A stretch of 64,000 bases of DNA from Stictocephala bisonia (GCA_035578905.1 JAQJVL010000031.1:2447559-2511558); one strand, 5' to 3'. Positions 44,472 through 54,546 are shown, numbered from the stretch's first letter. Numbers and translations: made by a program. The notes: generated by a model from the sequence alone, not told the origin.

Positions 44472-46743
44472 TACATTTATTTAAGCTTGATTTTATTTTG
44501 ACAATCTTGTAAGGGCCTTTCCAAAGCCTAGATAACTTCTTCACTCTTCCTTTTCTGATTTGTGGAACATGTAGATAAACCAGTTGTCCCACTTGATATG
44601 CTCTTAATTCTGATTTCTTATTGTACTGTTTCTTTTGTAGTTTTTTAGCATTTTCCTGACAGTTTTGGGATATATCTCTAACCTTCTTTAATCTGAACCT
44701 TAGATCCTCAACATAATCTACGTAGACATCAGTATTATCTGTGATTGTGAGGTCAGCTTCCATGGGTGTCCTCATTTCTTTTCCATATACCATCTCATAT
44801 GGAGAGAATCCTGTGGAATCATGCACCTGTGAGTTGTAAGCCATGTTAACTAGGGGAAGATATTCGTCCCAGTCTGTCTGACTTTTATTGACAAAATGGC
44901 TGAGCATTTTCGGAATAGTTCGATGTACTCTTTCCGTTCTACCATTACTCATAGGATGATAGGCAGTTGTTTGAATCTTTTTGATTTTTAATAATTTGCA
45001 CATATGCTGAATAAGATCAGAGGTGAAGTTTTTACCTTGATCAGTTAATAACTCAAAAGGAATTCCGAACTTTGTTATAACTCTTTGAACAAAAGCACGA
45101 GCTATAGTTTCTGCTGTTTGATCCGGCAATGGTATAAATTCTCCGAATCTAGTGAAATGATCGATTACTGTTAGGATGTATCTATTTTTTGAAAAGGACA
45201 ACGGTAATGGTCCAACAATATCACATGATACTCTATATCCAAATTCTGCATTCTCCTGAAACTCTCCTAAAGGGGCTCTCTTCTTGCCATAGTCAGTTCT
45301 TCTGTTGCATGAGTCACATGAGCGAACGAATGAGGTTACATCTGTTTTCATCTTAGGCCAATAAAACTTTTCTTGGATTCTCACAAGGGTCTTCTTAATA
45401 CCGCCATGTCCTGCAGTTGGTATGTTGTGGTGAAGATGCATTACTTTATCTCTAAGGTCTTTTGGAATGATAATCAATTTCTTTTCTCCTTTCTTAAAGT
45501 AAATAATTCCTTCAGGGCTTAATTTAAAATTTGGATACCTTCTTAATTTTTGGCACTCTTCGTCTAATCTCTGTTTTTCTTTTATAGTGTCTAAATCTAT
45601 CAAGGGCAAGCTCTCCTGAGTATTTTTGTACACTACCCGGCTCAAACAATCAGCATTCTTATTTTTGACTCCTGGTTTGTGGAAAACTTTATAATCATAC
45701 TCAGCCAACTTTAGGGCCCACCGTGTAAGTCTGCTTGATGGATCCTTCAAAGATAATAACCATCTTATGGCACTATGATCTGTATAAAGAGAGAATGATC
45801 TTCCATATAGATAACACCTGAAATACTTGACTGCCCACACTACTGCTAACAGCTCCCGCTCGGTTACACTATAATTGCGTTCTGCTGAATTCAACTGCCT
45901 GCTGGCATATGCAATAGGATGTTCTATACCGTTAATCTCTTGTCCTAGTACTGCACCAATGGCTATGTTGGATGCGTCTGTACTGAGAACAAACGTCTTA
46001 GAAAAATTTGGATAAATTAAAAGAGATTCAGATATCAATTTCTCTTTTAAGATTTGGAAAGATTCTTCACAATCATTTGTCCAGTCAAATTTTTGATCCT
46101 TTTTTGTCAATCTAGTAATAGGTTTAGCTATATCAGCAAAATTGGGAACATGTCTGCGATAGTAACTACACAGACCTACGAATCCTCTAACTTCTTTCTC
46201 ATTTTTAGGTTGGGGAAAATTTTTAACAGCCTCAATTTTCTTAGGGCATGGTTTCACACCTTTTCTGGTTATAACATGGCCAAGAAATGATATTTCAGAT
46301 TTGGCAATTTGACATTTTTTCAACTGCACACTTAAATTAACTTCCTTAAACCTTTCAAGTACTTCTGCAAGGTCTTTGGCGTGTTGCTCAATGCTTGGGC
46401 TATATATTAGGATATCGTCCATGTAAGGTAAACATGCTTTCCCTTTCAATCCTGCTAAGGTAGCATCCACTAGTCTCTGGAAGACAGCTGGTGAATTGAT
46501 AAGTCCCATAGGCATTCTAGTATATTCCCAATGTCCATCTGGTGTGCTAAATGCAGTCTTCTCCTGACTATCCTCATGCATCTTTACTTGAAAGAACCCT
46601 GAGTTCATATCTAGAGCCGTAAAATAACTACTACCACCTAAGGAATCAAGCGTTTCGTGTACATCTGGTATAGGATAAACTTCTGGAACGGTGCATTTGT
46701 TCAACTCTATAGTCAATACACATTCGACATGTAACAATGCCAT
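44398..46743 (-). CDS. Gypsy pol: reverse transcriptase, RNase H, integrase (frameshifted)
   Basis: The 781-codon open frame starts inside the RT domain just after its first conserved block. RT motifs LDMNSGFFQVKMHEDSQEKT, MPMGLINSPAVFQ and the catalytic YMDDILIYS (near residue 106) are intact. RNase H follows (FVLSTDASNIAIGAVLGQ, YTDHSAIRWLL). Integrase has the HHCC zinc site (H-x4-H...C-x2-C around LHHNIPTAGHG and CDSCNRR) and the DDE core: CDIVGPLP, LLTDQGKNFTSD, HPMSNGRTERVHR. A GPY/F module (LWKGPYKIV) ends it, and no chromodomain is seen. Its upstream neighbour carries protease and the RT beginning in another frame, and its tail is shifted too. Two indels in a copy with nearly identical LTRs suggest recent decay or assembly error. 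Confidence 0.88.
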   Translation of the reverse strand: MALLHVECVLTIELNKCTVPEVYPIPDVHETLDSLGGSSYFTALDMNSGFFQVKMHEDSQEKTAFSTPDGHWEYTRMPMGLINSPAVFQRLVDATLAGLKGKACLPYMDDILIYSPSIEQHAKDLAEVLERFKEVNLSVQLKKCQIAKSEISFLGHVITRKGVKPCPKKIEAVKNFPQPKNEKEVRGFVGLCSYYRRHVPNFADIAKPITRLTKKDQKFDWTNDCEESFQILKEKLISESLLIYPNFSKTFVLSTDASNIAIGAVLGQEINGIEHPIAYASRQLNSAERNYSVTERELLAVVWAVKYFRCYLYGRSFSLYTDHSAIRWLLSLKDPSSRLTRWALKLAEYDYKVFHKPGVKNKNADCLSRVVYKNTQESLPLIDLDTIKEKQRLDEECQKLRRYPNFKLSPEGIIYFKKGEKKLIIIPKDLRDKVMHLHHNIPTAGHGGIKKTLVRIQEKFYWPKMKTDVTSFVRSCDSCNRRTDYGKKRAPLGEFQENAEFGYRVSCDIVGPLPLSFSKNRYILTVIDHFTRFGEFIPLPDQTAETIARAFVQRVITKFGIPFELLTDQGKNFTSDLIQHMCKLLKIKKIQTTAYHPMSNGRTERVHRTIPKMLSHFVNKSQTDWDEYLPLVNMAYNSQVHDSTGFSPYEMVYGKEMRTPMEADLTITDNTDVYVDYVEDLRFRLKKVRDISQNCQENAKKLQKKQYNKKSELRAYQVGQLVYLHVPQIRKGRVKKLSRLWKGPYKIVKIKSSLNKCSVKNKRQRRHSPCEQNQASSELKN

Positions 46744-47920
46744 CAGGTCCGGGCTTCTTTGGAACTATAACTACCGGTGCTGACCATGGGGATGTACTAG
46801 GTACAATTATTCCTTTATTCAACTGCTCTTGTATTAAATCCTGGAGAATTTGTCTTTGGGAATGTGGTACTCGGTAAGGTCTTTTATTTATTGGTGGGTA
46901 GCTACCAGTATTTATCTTATGTGTGACTTTAGACGTGCAACCTAAGTGATCCATACCTCCTAGGCTGAATAAATCTTTATATTCATAGAGCACCTTTTTA
47001 ATCTTTAACTTCTCATAGTCAGCTAAATGATCTAGCTTACTATCTATTCTCTGCTCGAAACTGTCATCCTCTGTACTAACAGTGAAAACATTTTTAATGA
47101 GCTTCTTAGGCTGGTCGATTTGAGGTTCCTGTATATAACATAACAGTGTGTTCTTATAAATCACTAATTCTTCAAGGCTTGTGTTGATAACCTTAGACCA
47201 ACAACGTCCATTTTGAATTTTAGTTAGGCTCCTAGCAATATACATTCCATGAATCTTTAAAAAGGCTGGTTCCGTTATCACAGTTTTATTCTCTAACATT
47301 TCCAACAACTCTTTCTTGCTTTTGCTTATCTTCATTTGGATTAACATCTCTGATCTTGCAGGCACAGTCACCTTTGTTCTACAATATGCCATTAAGCTAT
47401 CTAGAATCGGTTCTTGCTTCAATAGTGGAGTAGTAACTACATCTGCAGTTGTATCTAGACTTGTTGATCTGCTTGAAGATATTCTTCCAAGTCCACTCAG
47501 TCTGAAATCGTCCAAGGTGCAAACTCTAGTAGAAAGTACAGCAACCTTTCTTCCATTCATACTAAGAGTGTTCTCCTCAAGATCAATAACTGCTTTCTTC
47601 CACCTCAGAACGTCATAACCTAAAATTGCGATTGAATCGTTTGGCAAGTCAGTTACTAAGAAGGTACATTGAATTTTAATATTTTCAAGATTAAGAGATT
47701 CTTTCACTTCCCCATAAATTTTCATTGTGGTTCCTGTGATTCCCTTTACCTGAATACAGGTATGTGCAAGTGGTCCTTGAGTAACTTTTCTATCTATCAA
47801 AGACACTTGGGCTCCTGTGTCTACAACTACTGAGCCTGCCACTTGACCTATCGTTCCTTCCACAATTAGTTCTCCGTTATTCGCCTGATTCACATATGTT
47901 ATAGCTGTGGTACTTCTCAC
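46646..47920 (-). CDS. Gypsy pol: protease and start of RT (frameshifted)
   Basis: 424 codons. The aspartic protease motif is at the N-terminus (SVVVDTGAQVSLIDRKV, with ILGYDVLRW as the flap-distal block). A linker and the RT entry follow (INKRPYRVPHSQRQILQDLI, GIIVPSTSPWSAPVVIVPKK, MCIDYR), after which the frame leaves RT near 46700. The frame overlaps the end of gag (it is open through 47947) in a different register, consistent with programmed frameshifting from gag into pol. That gag/pol shift is probably normal; the one inside RT is a lesion. Confidence 0.85.
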   Translation of the reverse strand: MRSTTAITYVNQANNGELIVEGTIGQVAGSVVVDTGAQVSLIDRKVTQGPLAHTCIQVKGITGTTMKIYGEVKESLNLENIKIQCTFLVTDLPNDSIAILGYDVLRWKKAVIDLEENTLSMNGRKVAVLSTRVCTLDDFRLSGLGRISSSRSTSLDTTADVVTTPLLKQEPILDSLMAYCRTKVTVPARSEMLIQMKISKSKKELLEMLENKTVITEPAFLKIHGMYIARSLTKIQNGRCWSKVINTSLEELVIYKNTLLCYIQEPQIDQPKKLIKNVFTVSTEDDSFEQRIDSKLDHLADYEKLKIKKVLYEYKDLFSLGGMDHLGCTSKVTHKINTGSYPPINKRPYRVPHSQRQILQDLIQEQLNKGIIVPSTSPWSAPVVIVPKKPGPDGIVTCRMCIDYRVEQMHRSRSLSYTRCTRNA

Positions 47921-47946
47921 CTGTGTAGATCTCGGTGTTTCCGAAT

Positions 47947-49092
47947 TTAGTTTAGATTGGGGTTTCCAGCGGCGTTCATGGAAGCCCCGCTGAAGTTTTC
48001 CGACTGTCCATTCCGTTCCACATATCTTCCTCTTCCAGCATATCCACCTCGTCTATTGCTGAAGCTGCCAACGCCTCTCCCACGTGTATTGTTCCAGCAG
48101 TTGTCTCTTGTATGTCCAGTTTTGTTACATGTGGCACAAGAAGGTCTAGAGGATTTTTCTCTGCAAAACTCTTCTAAATGGCCTCTTCTTTTACAGTGAT
48201 TGCAATATATGTCTTGTTGTCTTGTTCCTACCCCCCGATTCAAAGAATTCTTCATACCATAATGACATTCCTTTGCTAAATGGCCAGATCTTCTACAGGA
48301 ATAGCATATCTGTTGGGTCTTCATGTTGAAAACTCTTCTAGGTCGACCATCTTTTTCTACTCCTGGTCTAAGTTCCAAGTTCTTCAAGGCAACAGCAATG
48401 CTTACTGCTTCTCGATATGTTTTAGGAAACTTAATCCTTGTCTGACGCCCTATTTCACCATAAAGTCCTCGTGTAAACGCCTCCATCGCACGTCTGTCTG
48501 CTTCCTCCCTTAGTATCTTATTGACTTCCTCATTGCTGGTAGTTCTAGCGGTTTTATCACAAATCCGTTTCACTCTGTCTGCAAACTGTTCTACAGTTTC
48601 ACATTTAGATTGCCTAATACTTGCAAGTTGTTCGAAGTAATAATGGTCTGGGAGACTGTCACCAAATCTTTCTACTAACGCTGCTCTTATTTCGTTAGGT
48701 GTGATAGCGTTCTTACACTTTTCGTCATATTTTGCAAATTGCAACGCTCCTCCAGTAAGTTTTAGCTTGATTACCTGGAGCTTCTGTGCGTCTGTCCATC
48801 CACTAAGTTCTCCTACACCGTCAATGTGTTCAAAAAAAGGCACGACCATGTCTGCTCGCTCCCCATCATAAGTTGGTATACTTGAGACTAAATCAAAGTA
48901 TGGTCGTTGTGTATTCAGTTGCGGGTTGGCAAGTGTCATGTCCATGCCACTGGTCATTAGGTCCGTTTTATTTAAAGTTCCTTGAGCTACCGTTTCATTT
49001 AAAGTTTCTTGTAAATTTTTTACCTTAGTCGACAATGCGTCAAAGGCATCTTGAAGTTCGACTTCATTACCGTCAATCCTAATTCCTGCCAT
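47947..49092 (-). CDS. Gypsy gag polyprotein
   Basis: 381 residues, intact. N-terminal coiled-coil-like segment (FDALSTKVKNLQETLNETVA). Capsid-like region with VVPFFEHIDGVGELSGWTDA, LQVIKLKLTGGALQFAKYDE and SIRQSKCETVEQFADRVKRI, the retrotransposon gag signature. Three CCHC-type knuckles from about residue 264: CYSCRRSGHLAKEC, CNHCKRRGHLEEFC and CATCNKTGHTRDNC. The basic Arg/Gly-rich tail (RGRGVGSFSNRRGGYAGRGR) fits nucleic-acid binding. Forms the capsid-like particle that packages the element RNA. Confidence 0.88.
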   Translation of the reverse strand: MAGIRIDGNEVELQDAFDALSTKVKNLQETLNETVAQGTLNKTDLMTSGMDMTLANPQLNTQRPYFDLVSSIPTYDGERADMVVPFFEHIDGVGELSGWTDAQKLQVIKLKLTGGALQFAKYDEKCKNAITPNEIRAALVERFGDSLPDHYYFEQLASIRQSKCETVEQFADRVKRICDKTARTTSNEEVNKILREEADRRAMEAFTRGLYGEIGRQTRIKFPKTYREAVSIAVALKNLELRPGVEKDGRPRRVFNMKTQQICYSCRRSGHLAKECHYGMKNSLNRGVGTRQQDIYCNHCKRRGHLEEFCREKSSRPSCATCNKTGHTRDNCWNNTRGRGVGSFSNRRGGYAGRGRYVERNGQSENFSGASMNAAGNPNLN

Positions 49093-50487
49093 CTTTGAAG
49101 TAGGACGTTTGTTAACAGCCTTAAGTTAACAAAATCACAAGCTATCCTCAATAATGAGATAATTGTTCAATGTCCCCACATAAGACTCTACTTAGTATAT
49201 AGTATCGTTACTTCTCAGCACTAAGTATGTAAAATATTATGTCAATAACACCATAAAATAATAAAAGAAATATAATCGACAAATAGAATAACCAGAACAC
49301 CTATAATAACCCTACTGTAATATAAAACCCTATTAATCCTTATGTTAACTAACTATATTATATAAATGGATATCATGGGATCTATCACTTAAGAGTATTT
49401 ATTTCCTTTTTTTTTTTCATGGACTTATTATCATAATTTCCTCTATATCATCAATGACAGATAAACTTTATCAACAAATGAGTAAGATCAACCAATATAT
49501 ATACAGAGAGAGAATCAATATCCATATGTACACACACTAACTTCAATAAATTCAAAGGATCAAACGATTTCATAAAATACTGAAATACTGAAACATTGGC
49601 ATACCCTATAAATTGAAAAATGTACTGTAACTTAATAATGGCTATGCAACAATTAAACTATCTTAAAACTACATAATATAGTGTATCAAGTGCCCTGGAA
49701 GTGCTTGACCTGACAAAGTGGTAGACAAAATGCACACTTGTATTTTTATTTTTTTTTCAAAATAGTAAGAAAAAATCAAAATATTCTTTATTCCTTCTTG
49801 TATTTAAGTTAATTAATAAGTTAAATTAGATCAGACAGTTAAAGTCTACCATCAATGACGCCACACCTATTGCCCAAAGCACTTAAACACACTCAAATAT
49901 TACAACTATTTACAACATTAATTAAGTTATTATTATGCATAAATATTATCAACACCCTAACGCCAATGTTTCTTAGATCTGTGTACTTGAATACTTTATA
50001 TAACAATTGTGAAAAGACTCTCACCAAATAAACAAGTCCGAAATGTAAACAGCGCCATGATTATGATGGCCGTGTGTGTTCCAAGTGCGTAACGGTTGTC
50101 ACTGCTCCAGTTCCTGTAGTAACCGTTCCGTAGTAACTGTTCCAAAGTCACTGCTCCACATAGGTCACCTTGGATGAAATTGAAGATGGCGTCGCTTCCT
50201 CTTCTGTTCGTCGTCAATGTCGACGTGGTCCAATATGGCGGCCAAGTCTTTGTTATTCATTAAATGATTAAATAAAACTTATTAAATGCACTGTTCTCAC
50301 AGACATATTATTGTCACCACAGATTTCCATAACTGATAATAGAAATTTTAGAACTTTAACAGAGTTAATCAAATCAATCAATCACTAGCACGTGTGTCAT
50401 ACTTTCAGTACGGTAGACGTAAAGGATTATCGTTTAGATAAACGACACTTCAAGGTCCGAAATAATCCCACCGCTCAGTCACCACTT
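49093..50487. other. Gypsy 5' leader
   Basis: 1.4 kb between the 5' LTR and gag with no long frame. Unusually long for a Gypsy leader. The block at 50040-50240 is GC-richer than its surroundings and includes imperfect repeats of an AGTAACTGTTCC-type unit (50110-50160). Confidence 0.5.
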
Positions 50488-50986
50488 TATAACGCGGCCG
50501 ATCTTTTGATTATTAAATTATAAATATTAATTACGATAGTCCGCTGCCACCACCACGGTGATTAAGGCACCTTGGATTGAATAAAACGTAACTCTTCATT
50601 ACTAATTCACTGTTTTATTAATGAATCCAAATAATTCAATATTACTAAACAACAACACTCATCATGAACCATTTAACTCAAACACTTAAAAGCCAATTAC
50701 AACAAAACATATTACATAGCAAGTACTCCCGCACTGTTAGAACACTTCTCTATTCACCCAACACATACCTCAGCCTAGCCTCAACTGCCCACCTTCCTTG
50801 ACCATCACTCCAGGAATGCTGACGCTGCTGCCTCAGCATTCTCTGACCTACTTCATGACCGCTACAGCTCTAACTTTATAACCGAGTTATATTATATAAA
50901 AATATTCAATTATAAGAACTAAAATACTAATACAAATTATAAAATAAAATATATAAATTGTATATTATGGGAGTGTGAACGTTACA
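50488..50986 (-). repeat. Gypsy 5' LTR (499 bp)
   Basis: Partner of 41662-42166, differing by three substitutions and one 6-base indel as read by eye. Followed by AACT at 50987-50990, the right target-site duplicate. Confidence 0.9.
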
Positions 50987-51824
50987 AACTGAAAAAGGAT
51001 ATTCTTGGGCCTTTTAGGTATATAAAGGCAAAACCAAAGGAAGGCAGTTTGGTGCTCCTGAAACATTAGTTATAGAACTAATGGCTCCACTGGAAGAACG
51101 CTCTACGTGGACAATTGGTACAGCAGCATCCACTTAGCCGAAAGTCTCTTTTGATCGATCTACCCATCTAGTAGGGATACTAAGAAAAGACCCCAGAGAT
51201 ATTCCTCCTTCTGTTAACAAAGCAAAATTGAGGAAGGGAGAGGTGGTAGCCAAGCAAAGTGGCAGCAAAATCGTTGTAATGAAGTGGAAAGACCAACGCG
51301 ACGTAATGATGATTACAACAATTCACGATGAAGAACGTGAAGAAGTACAACAAAGACGTAGTGTCATTCAGAAACCAAAGTGCATTGTTCAGTACAATAA
51401 GGCTAAGTGCTACATTGACCTTTCTGATCAATTGGCGTCCTACTCAAGCCCACTTCAATATATTTGAACTGATCCTAAATACAGCTATAATTGATTCACT
51501 GTACTTATATAACTTAGCGAATCAGAAAAAAATCTCAGTGACAAGTTTCATAAGGAGCTTGTTATTTCACTTGTTAAATCAAGAGAGAATGAAGACGAAG
51601 AACCTGCAGATTAAGGAACACCAAAACATACTCTTTGTAAGATTGAAGGACCTGAGCGTTCAGCCCGTAGACAATGCAGTAAATGTTACAAGAGTATTGT
51701 GAAAACTCAAGGACGTCAGGTTACGCAAAACACTTGTAAAATGGTGACTACCTTATGCAATGTTTGCAATCTCTTTTTTTGTATAACTTGCTTCAATGAA
51801 GCCCACAAGGGACCATTTGTTTAG
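50987..51824 (+). pseudogene. piggyBac transposase, C-terminal half (broken)
   Basis: Resumes the transposase after the Gypsy insertion (GAACTGAAAAAGG joins the left half once AACT is counted once). Best pieces: LRKGEVVAKQSGSKIVVMKW, DQRDVMMITTIHDEE, YNKAKCYIDLSDQLASYSSP (51228-51460, equivalent to the region around the third catalytic Asp). The Cys-rich zinc tail follows: ERSARRQCSKCYKSIVKTQG ... LCNVCNLFFCITCFNEAHK (51640-51810). Frameshifts separate them. Confidence 0.75.
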
Positions 51825-52204
51825 TTTTTATTTTTATTGTACTTTATTACATCTTATATATCATTGGTTTTTATTTCAACATTTTTATATTTCAACTACA
51901 GTGTATATTTATATTTTAACCCTTTTTATCATATGTATACTATGTTTGTAATAATATTGTATGTAAAATTAATAATATTTCATAAATACTATAGTTTATT
52001 ATCCCAGTAACTATAGGGATTATAAACCCAAATTAATTTGTTTTTTTTTTTTCAAATGTATAAAAATATATTTAGGATTGGTTTATTTAAAAACCAGAGG
52101 ACTATTTTGTAGCACATTTTATGAGCTTTCAGAATATATCATTAAACATTACGGAATACTAAAAATGGTGCAAACAATTTGTGTTTGACTGATGAAAGAC
52201 GTGG

Positions 52205-52264
52205 GGGCCACTGGTGGCCCACATGGCGCCCAGCAGCACAGATGACATGGGCTACCGGTGGCCC
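52205..52264. repeat. Right subterminal palindromes of the piggyBac
   Basis: GGGCCACTGGTGGCCC (52205-52220) and GGGCTACCGGTGGCCC (52249-52264) mirror the perfect GGGCCACCGGTGGCCC copies at 40323 and 40366. Each end thus carries a pair about 28-45 bases apart. Confidence 0.8.
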
Positions 52265-52581
52265 TCATGGCGTCAGGCGGACATACAGTTTTACTACGGC
52301 AGAATCAGAATGACACAAAAAATTAGGCTACGCTGGCAGTCAACGTGTTAATTAGCTATTCCTGGTTAAAAATCACATGATTAGAGGTAGGGAAAAAAAA
52401 TTCAGTATTTACCAAGTCAAAAAGAGAAGTCGGAAGTTATTTGAATCGATTCAAGACCTTTGGAATCCAGAGCTACTATGAGTATTTTATCTCAACTCGT
52501 TGTCAACACATAAAGCATATAATGTAATAAACTGTATCAAAAATTAATTTAATATTTTTAAGAAAGCTTCTGATTGTGTAG

Positions 52582-53639
52582 TACAGTTGAATCTTGATAA
52601 CTCGATCTTCAGTAACTAAAATTCTTATCAAGTCATTCTTGAACTTCCTATAGTAGTTAATGTTAATAAGGGAAGGGGGGTTGATAAGGGAATTTTCTAT
52701 TGTTCGGAACAGTACATTATATGTCCATAACTCGAAATTGGAACTATGCAAACCTCTTCAAATCCAAGTTTCGATCATTTCACCCTTTATAATTCGCAGT
52801 TTAAGACAGGAAACCTCATGAAATCGAAATTCAGCATCGATGCTACCTAGTAAGCAGGCTAAACTGTCACGTTGTGGTATGAACCTACCCTACTCCTCGC
52901 CAATGGCTGTAATTTATCTGTTTACCGCTGTGCTTTACCATGTTTTTTGCTTCATTACCATACATGTTTGTGATTATGTGCCTACTTGTTATGAGTAACT
53001 GTGTTGTGGTATGAACCTGCCCTACTCCTTGCCAATGGCTGTAATTTATCTGTTTACCGCTGTGCTTTACCATGATTTTTGCTTCACTACATACTTGTTT
53101 GTGATTATGTGCCTACCTGTTATGAGTCACGTTATGGTATGAACCTGCCCTTTTTCTCGCCAATGGCTGTAATTTATCTGTTTACTACTGTGCTTTACCA
53201 TGCTTTTTGCTTCACTACCATACTTGTTTGTGATTTTGTGCCTACCTGTTAAGAGTGAATGTGTCTTGGTATTTATTTCTAATATAGATTCCAATTTGAG
53301 TTAAGCCGCATATTATAGTAAGCAATAAAAAATTATATTAAGATTATATTATATAGAACTGCACATTTGTTTTAACAATTTTTAATTTATGTATATAAAT
53401 TGGGATTTATGCATTTTATGAATTCAGTGCTAGCAATTACATTTTTTAATATTTATTAAACATTTATTAAAGTACTTTTTGTTTGATTTTAACCCTGTTT
53501 AACAACATAAATTAGACAAATTCACAAGTTATGAACTTAGACGTCAGTTATTTTAACTCGAATCTTGTTTACTCAAAATATTTGACAACTTAAATTCTGT
53601 CCAATCCCTTCAGATTCAAGCTCTCGAGGTTCCGCTGTA
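52582..53639. mobile_element. pogo-like element, about 1.06 kb, non-coding
   Basis: Ends TACAGTTGAATCTTGATAAC and the complement of TACAGCGGAACCTCGAGAGC are diverged inverted repeats with TA at both tips. The body has no transposase and contains a three-unit tandem repeat. Confidence 0.55.
52871..53265. repeat. Tandem repeat, three units of about 130 bp
   Basis: Units start at 52871, 53003 and 53131 (GTTGTGGTATGAACCT and variants). Each continues CCAATGGCTGTAATTTATCT ... TGCTTTACCATG ... GTGATTATGTGCCTAC. Identity between units is high with a few substitutions and small indels. Confidence 0.85.
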
Positions 53640-53795
53640 GTTCCTTTATCATATTCCGTTAATTTGTAACTTAATGATGGTTTATTTCCATGTTAACCAC
53701 AATCTAAATGAAAAGCATTCATGTACTCTTTAATAACATTTTCTTAAACAAAACATTTAATGTAATAGATTACAGAAGGCTTCTTAATAAGAACT

Positions 53796-53985
53796 TAGAG
53801 CAAGTTGGACCCCATTAGTAAGGCATAAAGCGAGGTGGACCCCATTAAATAGAGTATAGATCAAGTGGACCCCATTAAGTAAGACATAGAGCGAGGTGGA
53901 CTCCAATAAGTAGAGTATAGATCAAAGTGGACCCCATTAAGTTGGGTATAGAGCAAGGTGGACCGCCCCATTAAGTTGGGTATTT
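53796..53985. repeat. Minisatellite, about 30-bp GTGGACCCCATTAA unit
   Basis: Six to seven units of AGCGAGGTGGACCCCATTAA or AGATCAAGTGGACCCCATTA alternate, giving a two-unit higher-order pattern (AGAGCGAGG versus ATAGATCAA). Confidence 0.8.
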
Positions 53986-54365
53986 TCTTTTATTCAAGCC
54001 AGAACTAATGAAGTGAATATCCTGTTTGCATTCAACCAGTTTTTCCAAGTGATTTTACATAGTTATTGCATGATCTCTTATCTACTTGCTATTTCATCTT
54101 ATGGATTGTTGTACTAACTTTCAAGAAAAACTTTAATTCAATTGAAAAATTAAAAAGTTAAACCACAAACTAAATTTGTATATTTTGCAGTATAACTCAT
54201 CAAATACTGTATACAATGAACAAGGATATATATAATATAAATATATCCTTATATTACATTTAGTTGTAAATTAATCAAATATCTGTCTACAAATTTCCAT
54301 TAGGCTTCATTACACTTCAACAATAATCTTTTGAAGAATACTGTATTGTAATTTGAATGTTGTAG
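53986..54365. other. End of intron before the 54366 GON4L exon
   Basis: AT-rich; an ATATATAATATAAATATAT stretch lies near 54225-54245. No other features. Confidence 0.4.
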
Positions 54366-54546
54366 TATCTGAATGGCCGAGTGTATCTTCAGTATGGAAA
54401 AGTTTTGCGACCAGCCAAGGTGACATTTAAGAGCAATAATCACAAGGACCTTCAAAAGTGGAAAGAGGACAAATGTCACTCTCGCCGTCGGCTTCTGCCA
54501 AAAACTATGCTTTCACCAAGTTGTATAGACCACCGACTGAATGCAG
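54366..54546 (+). CDS. GON4L: GON4L exon after the Cys/His motif
   Basis: Acceptor GAATGTTGTAG|TAT, phase 0, continuing HCIRCG-IK with YLNGRVYLQYGKVLRPAKVT, then KSNNHKDLQKWKEDKCHSRR and SPSCIDHRLNA. I end it at the weak donor GCAG|GTTGGA because phase 1 there joins in frame to the 59142 exon. The alternative donor at 54565 (TATGA|GTAAAA, phase 2) would run into a stop in that exon. An unseen small exon in between would also resolve it. The RVYLQxGxxLRPAKV block is a conserved GON4L segment by my recollection of the family. Confidence 0.75.

Larger units (their letters stand above)
41662..50986 (-). mobile_element. Ty3/Gypsy LTR retrotransposon with env-like ORF (9.3 kb)
   Basis: Two near-identical LTRs bracket a minus-strand series: leader (49093-50487), gag, protease/RT start, rest of pol, and an env-like ORF. 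A purine-rich tract (GGGAAAGAGTGA on the element strand) sits directly before the 3' LTR at 42167-42178. A TGG-starting primer-site candidate (TGGTGACTGAGCGG) lies within a few bases of the 5' LTR at about 50470-50484. LTR divergence is about three substitutions in 499 aligned bases plus one 6-bp indel, so insertion is recent. Pol carries at least two frameshifts, so this copy is not intact. An env-like third ORF is the hallmark of errantivirus-type elements. Confidence 0.93.
40306..52347 (+). mobile_element. piggyBac element interrupted by a Gypsy retrotransposon
   Basis: TTAA at 40302-40305 and 52348-52351; terminal repeats CACGTTGACTGCCA and TGGCAGTCAACGTG are a perfect 14-bp inverted pair. 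Without the 9.3-kb Gypsy insertion the element is about 2.7 kb, normal for piggyBac. Subterminal 16-bp palindromes GGGCCACCGGTGGCCC lie at 40323-40338 and 40366-40381, with one-base variants at 52205-52220 and 52249-52264. It sits in the 14.6-kb GON4L intron in the same orientation as the gene. Confidence 0.93.
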
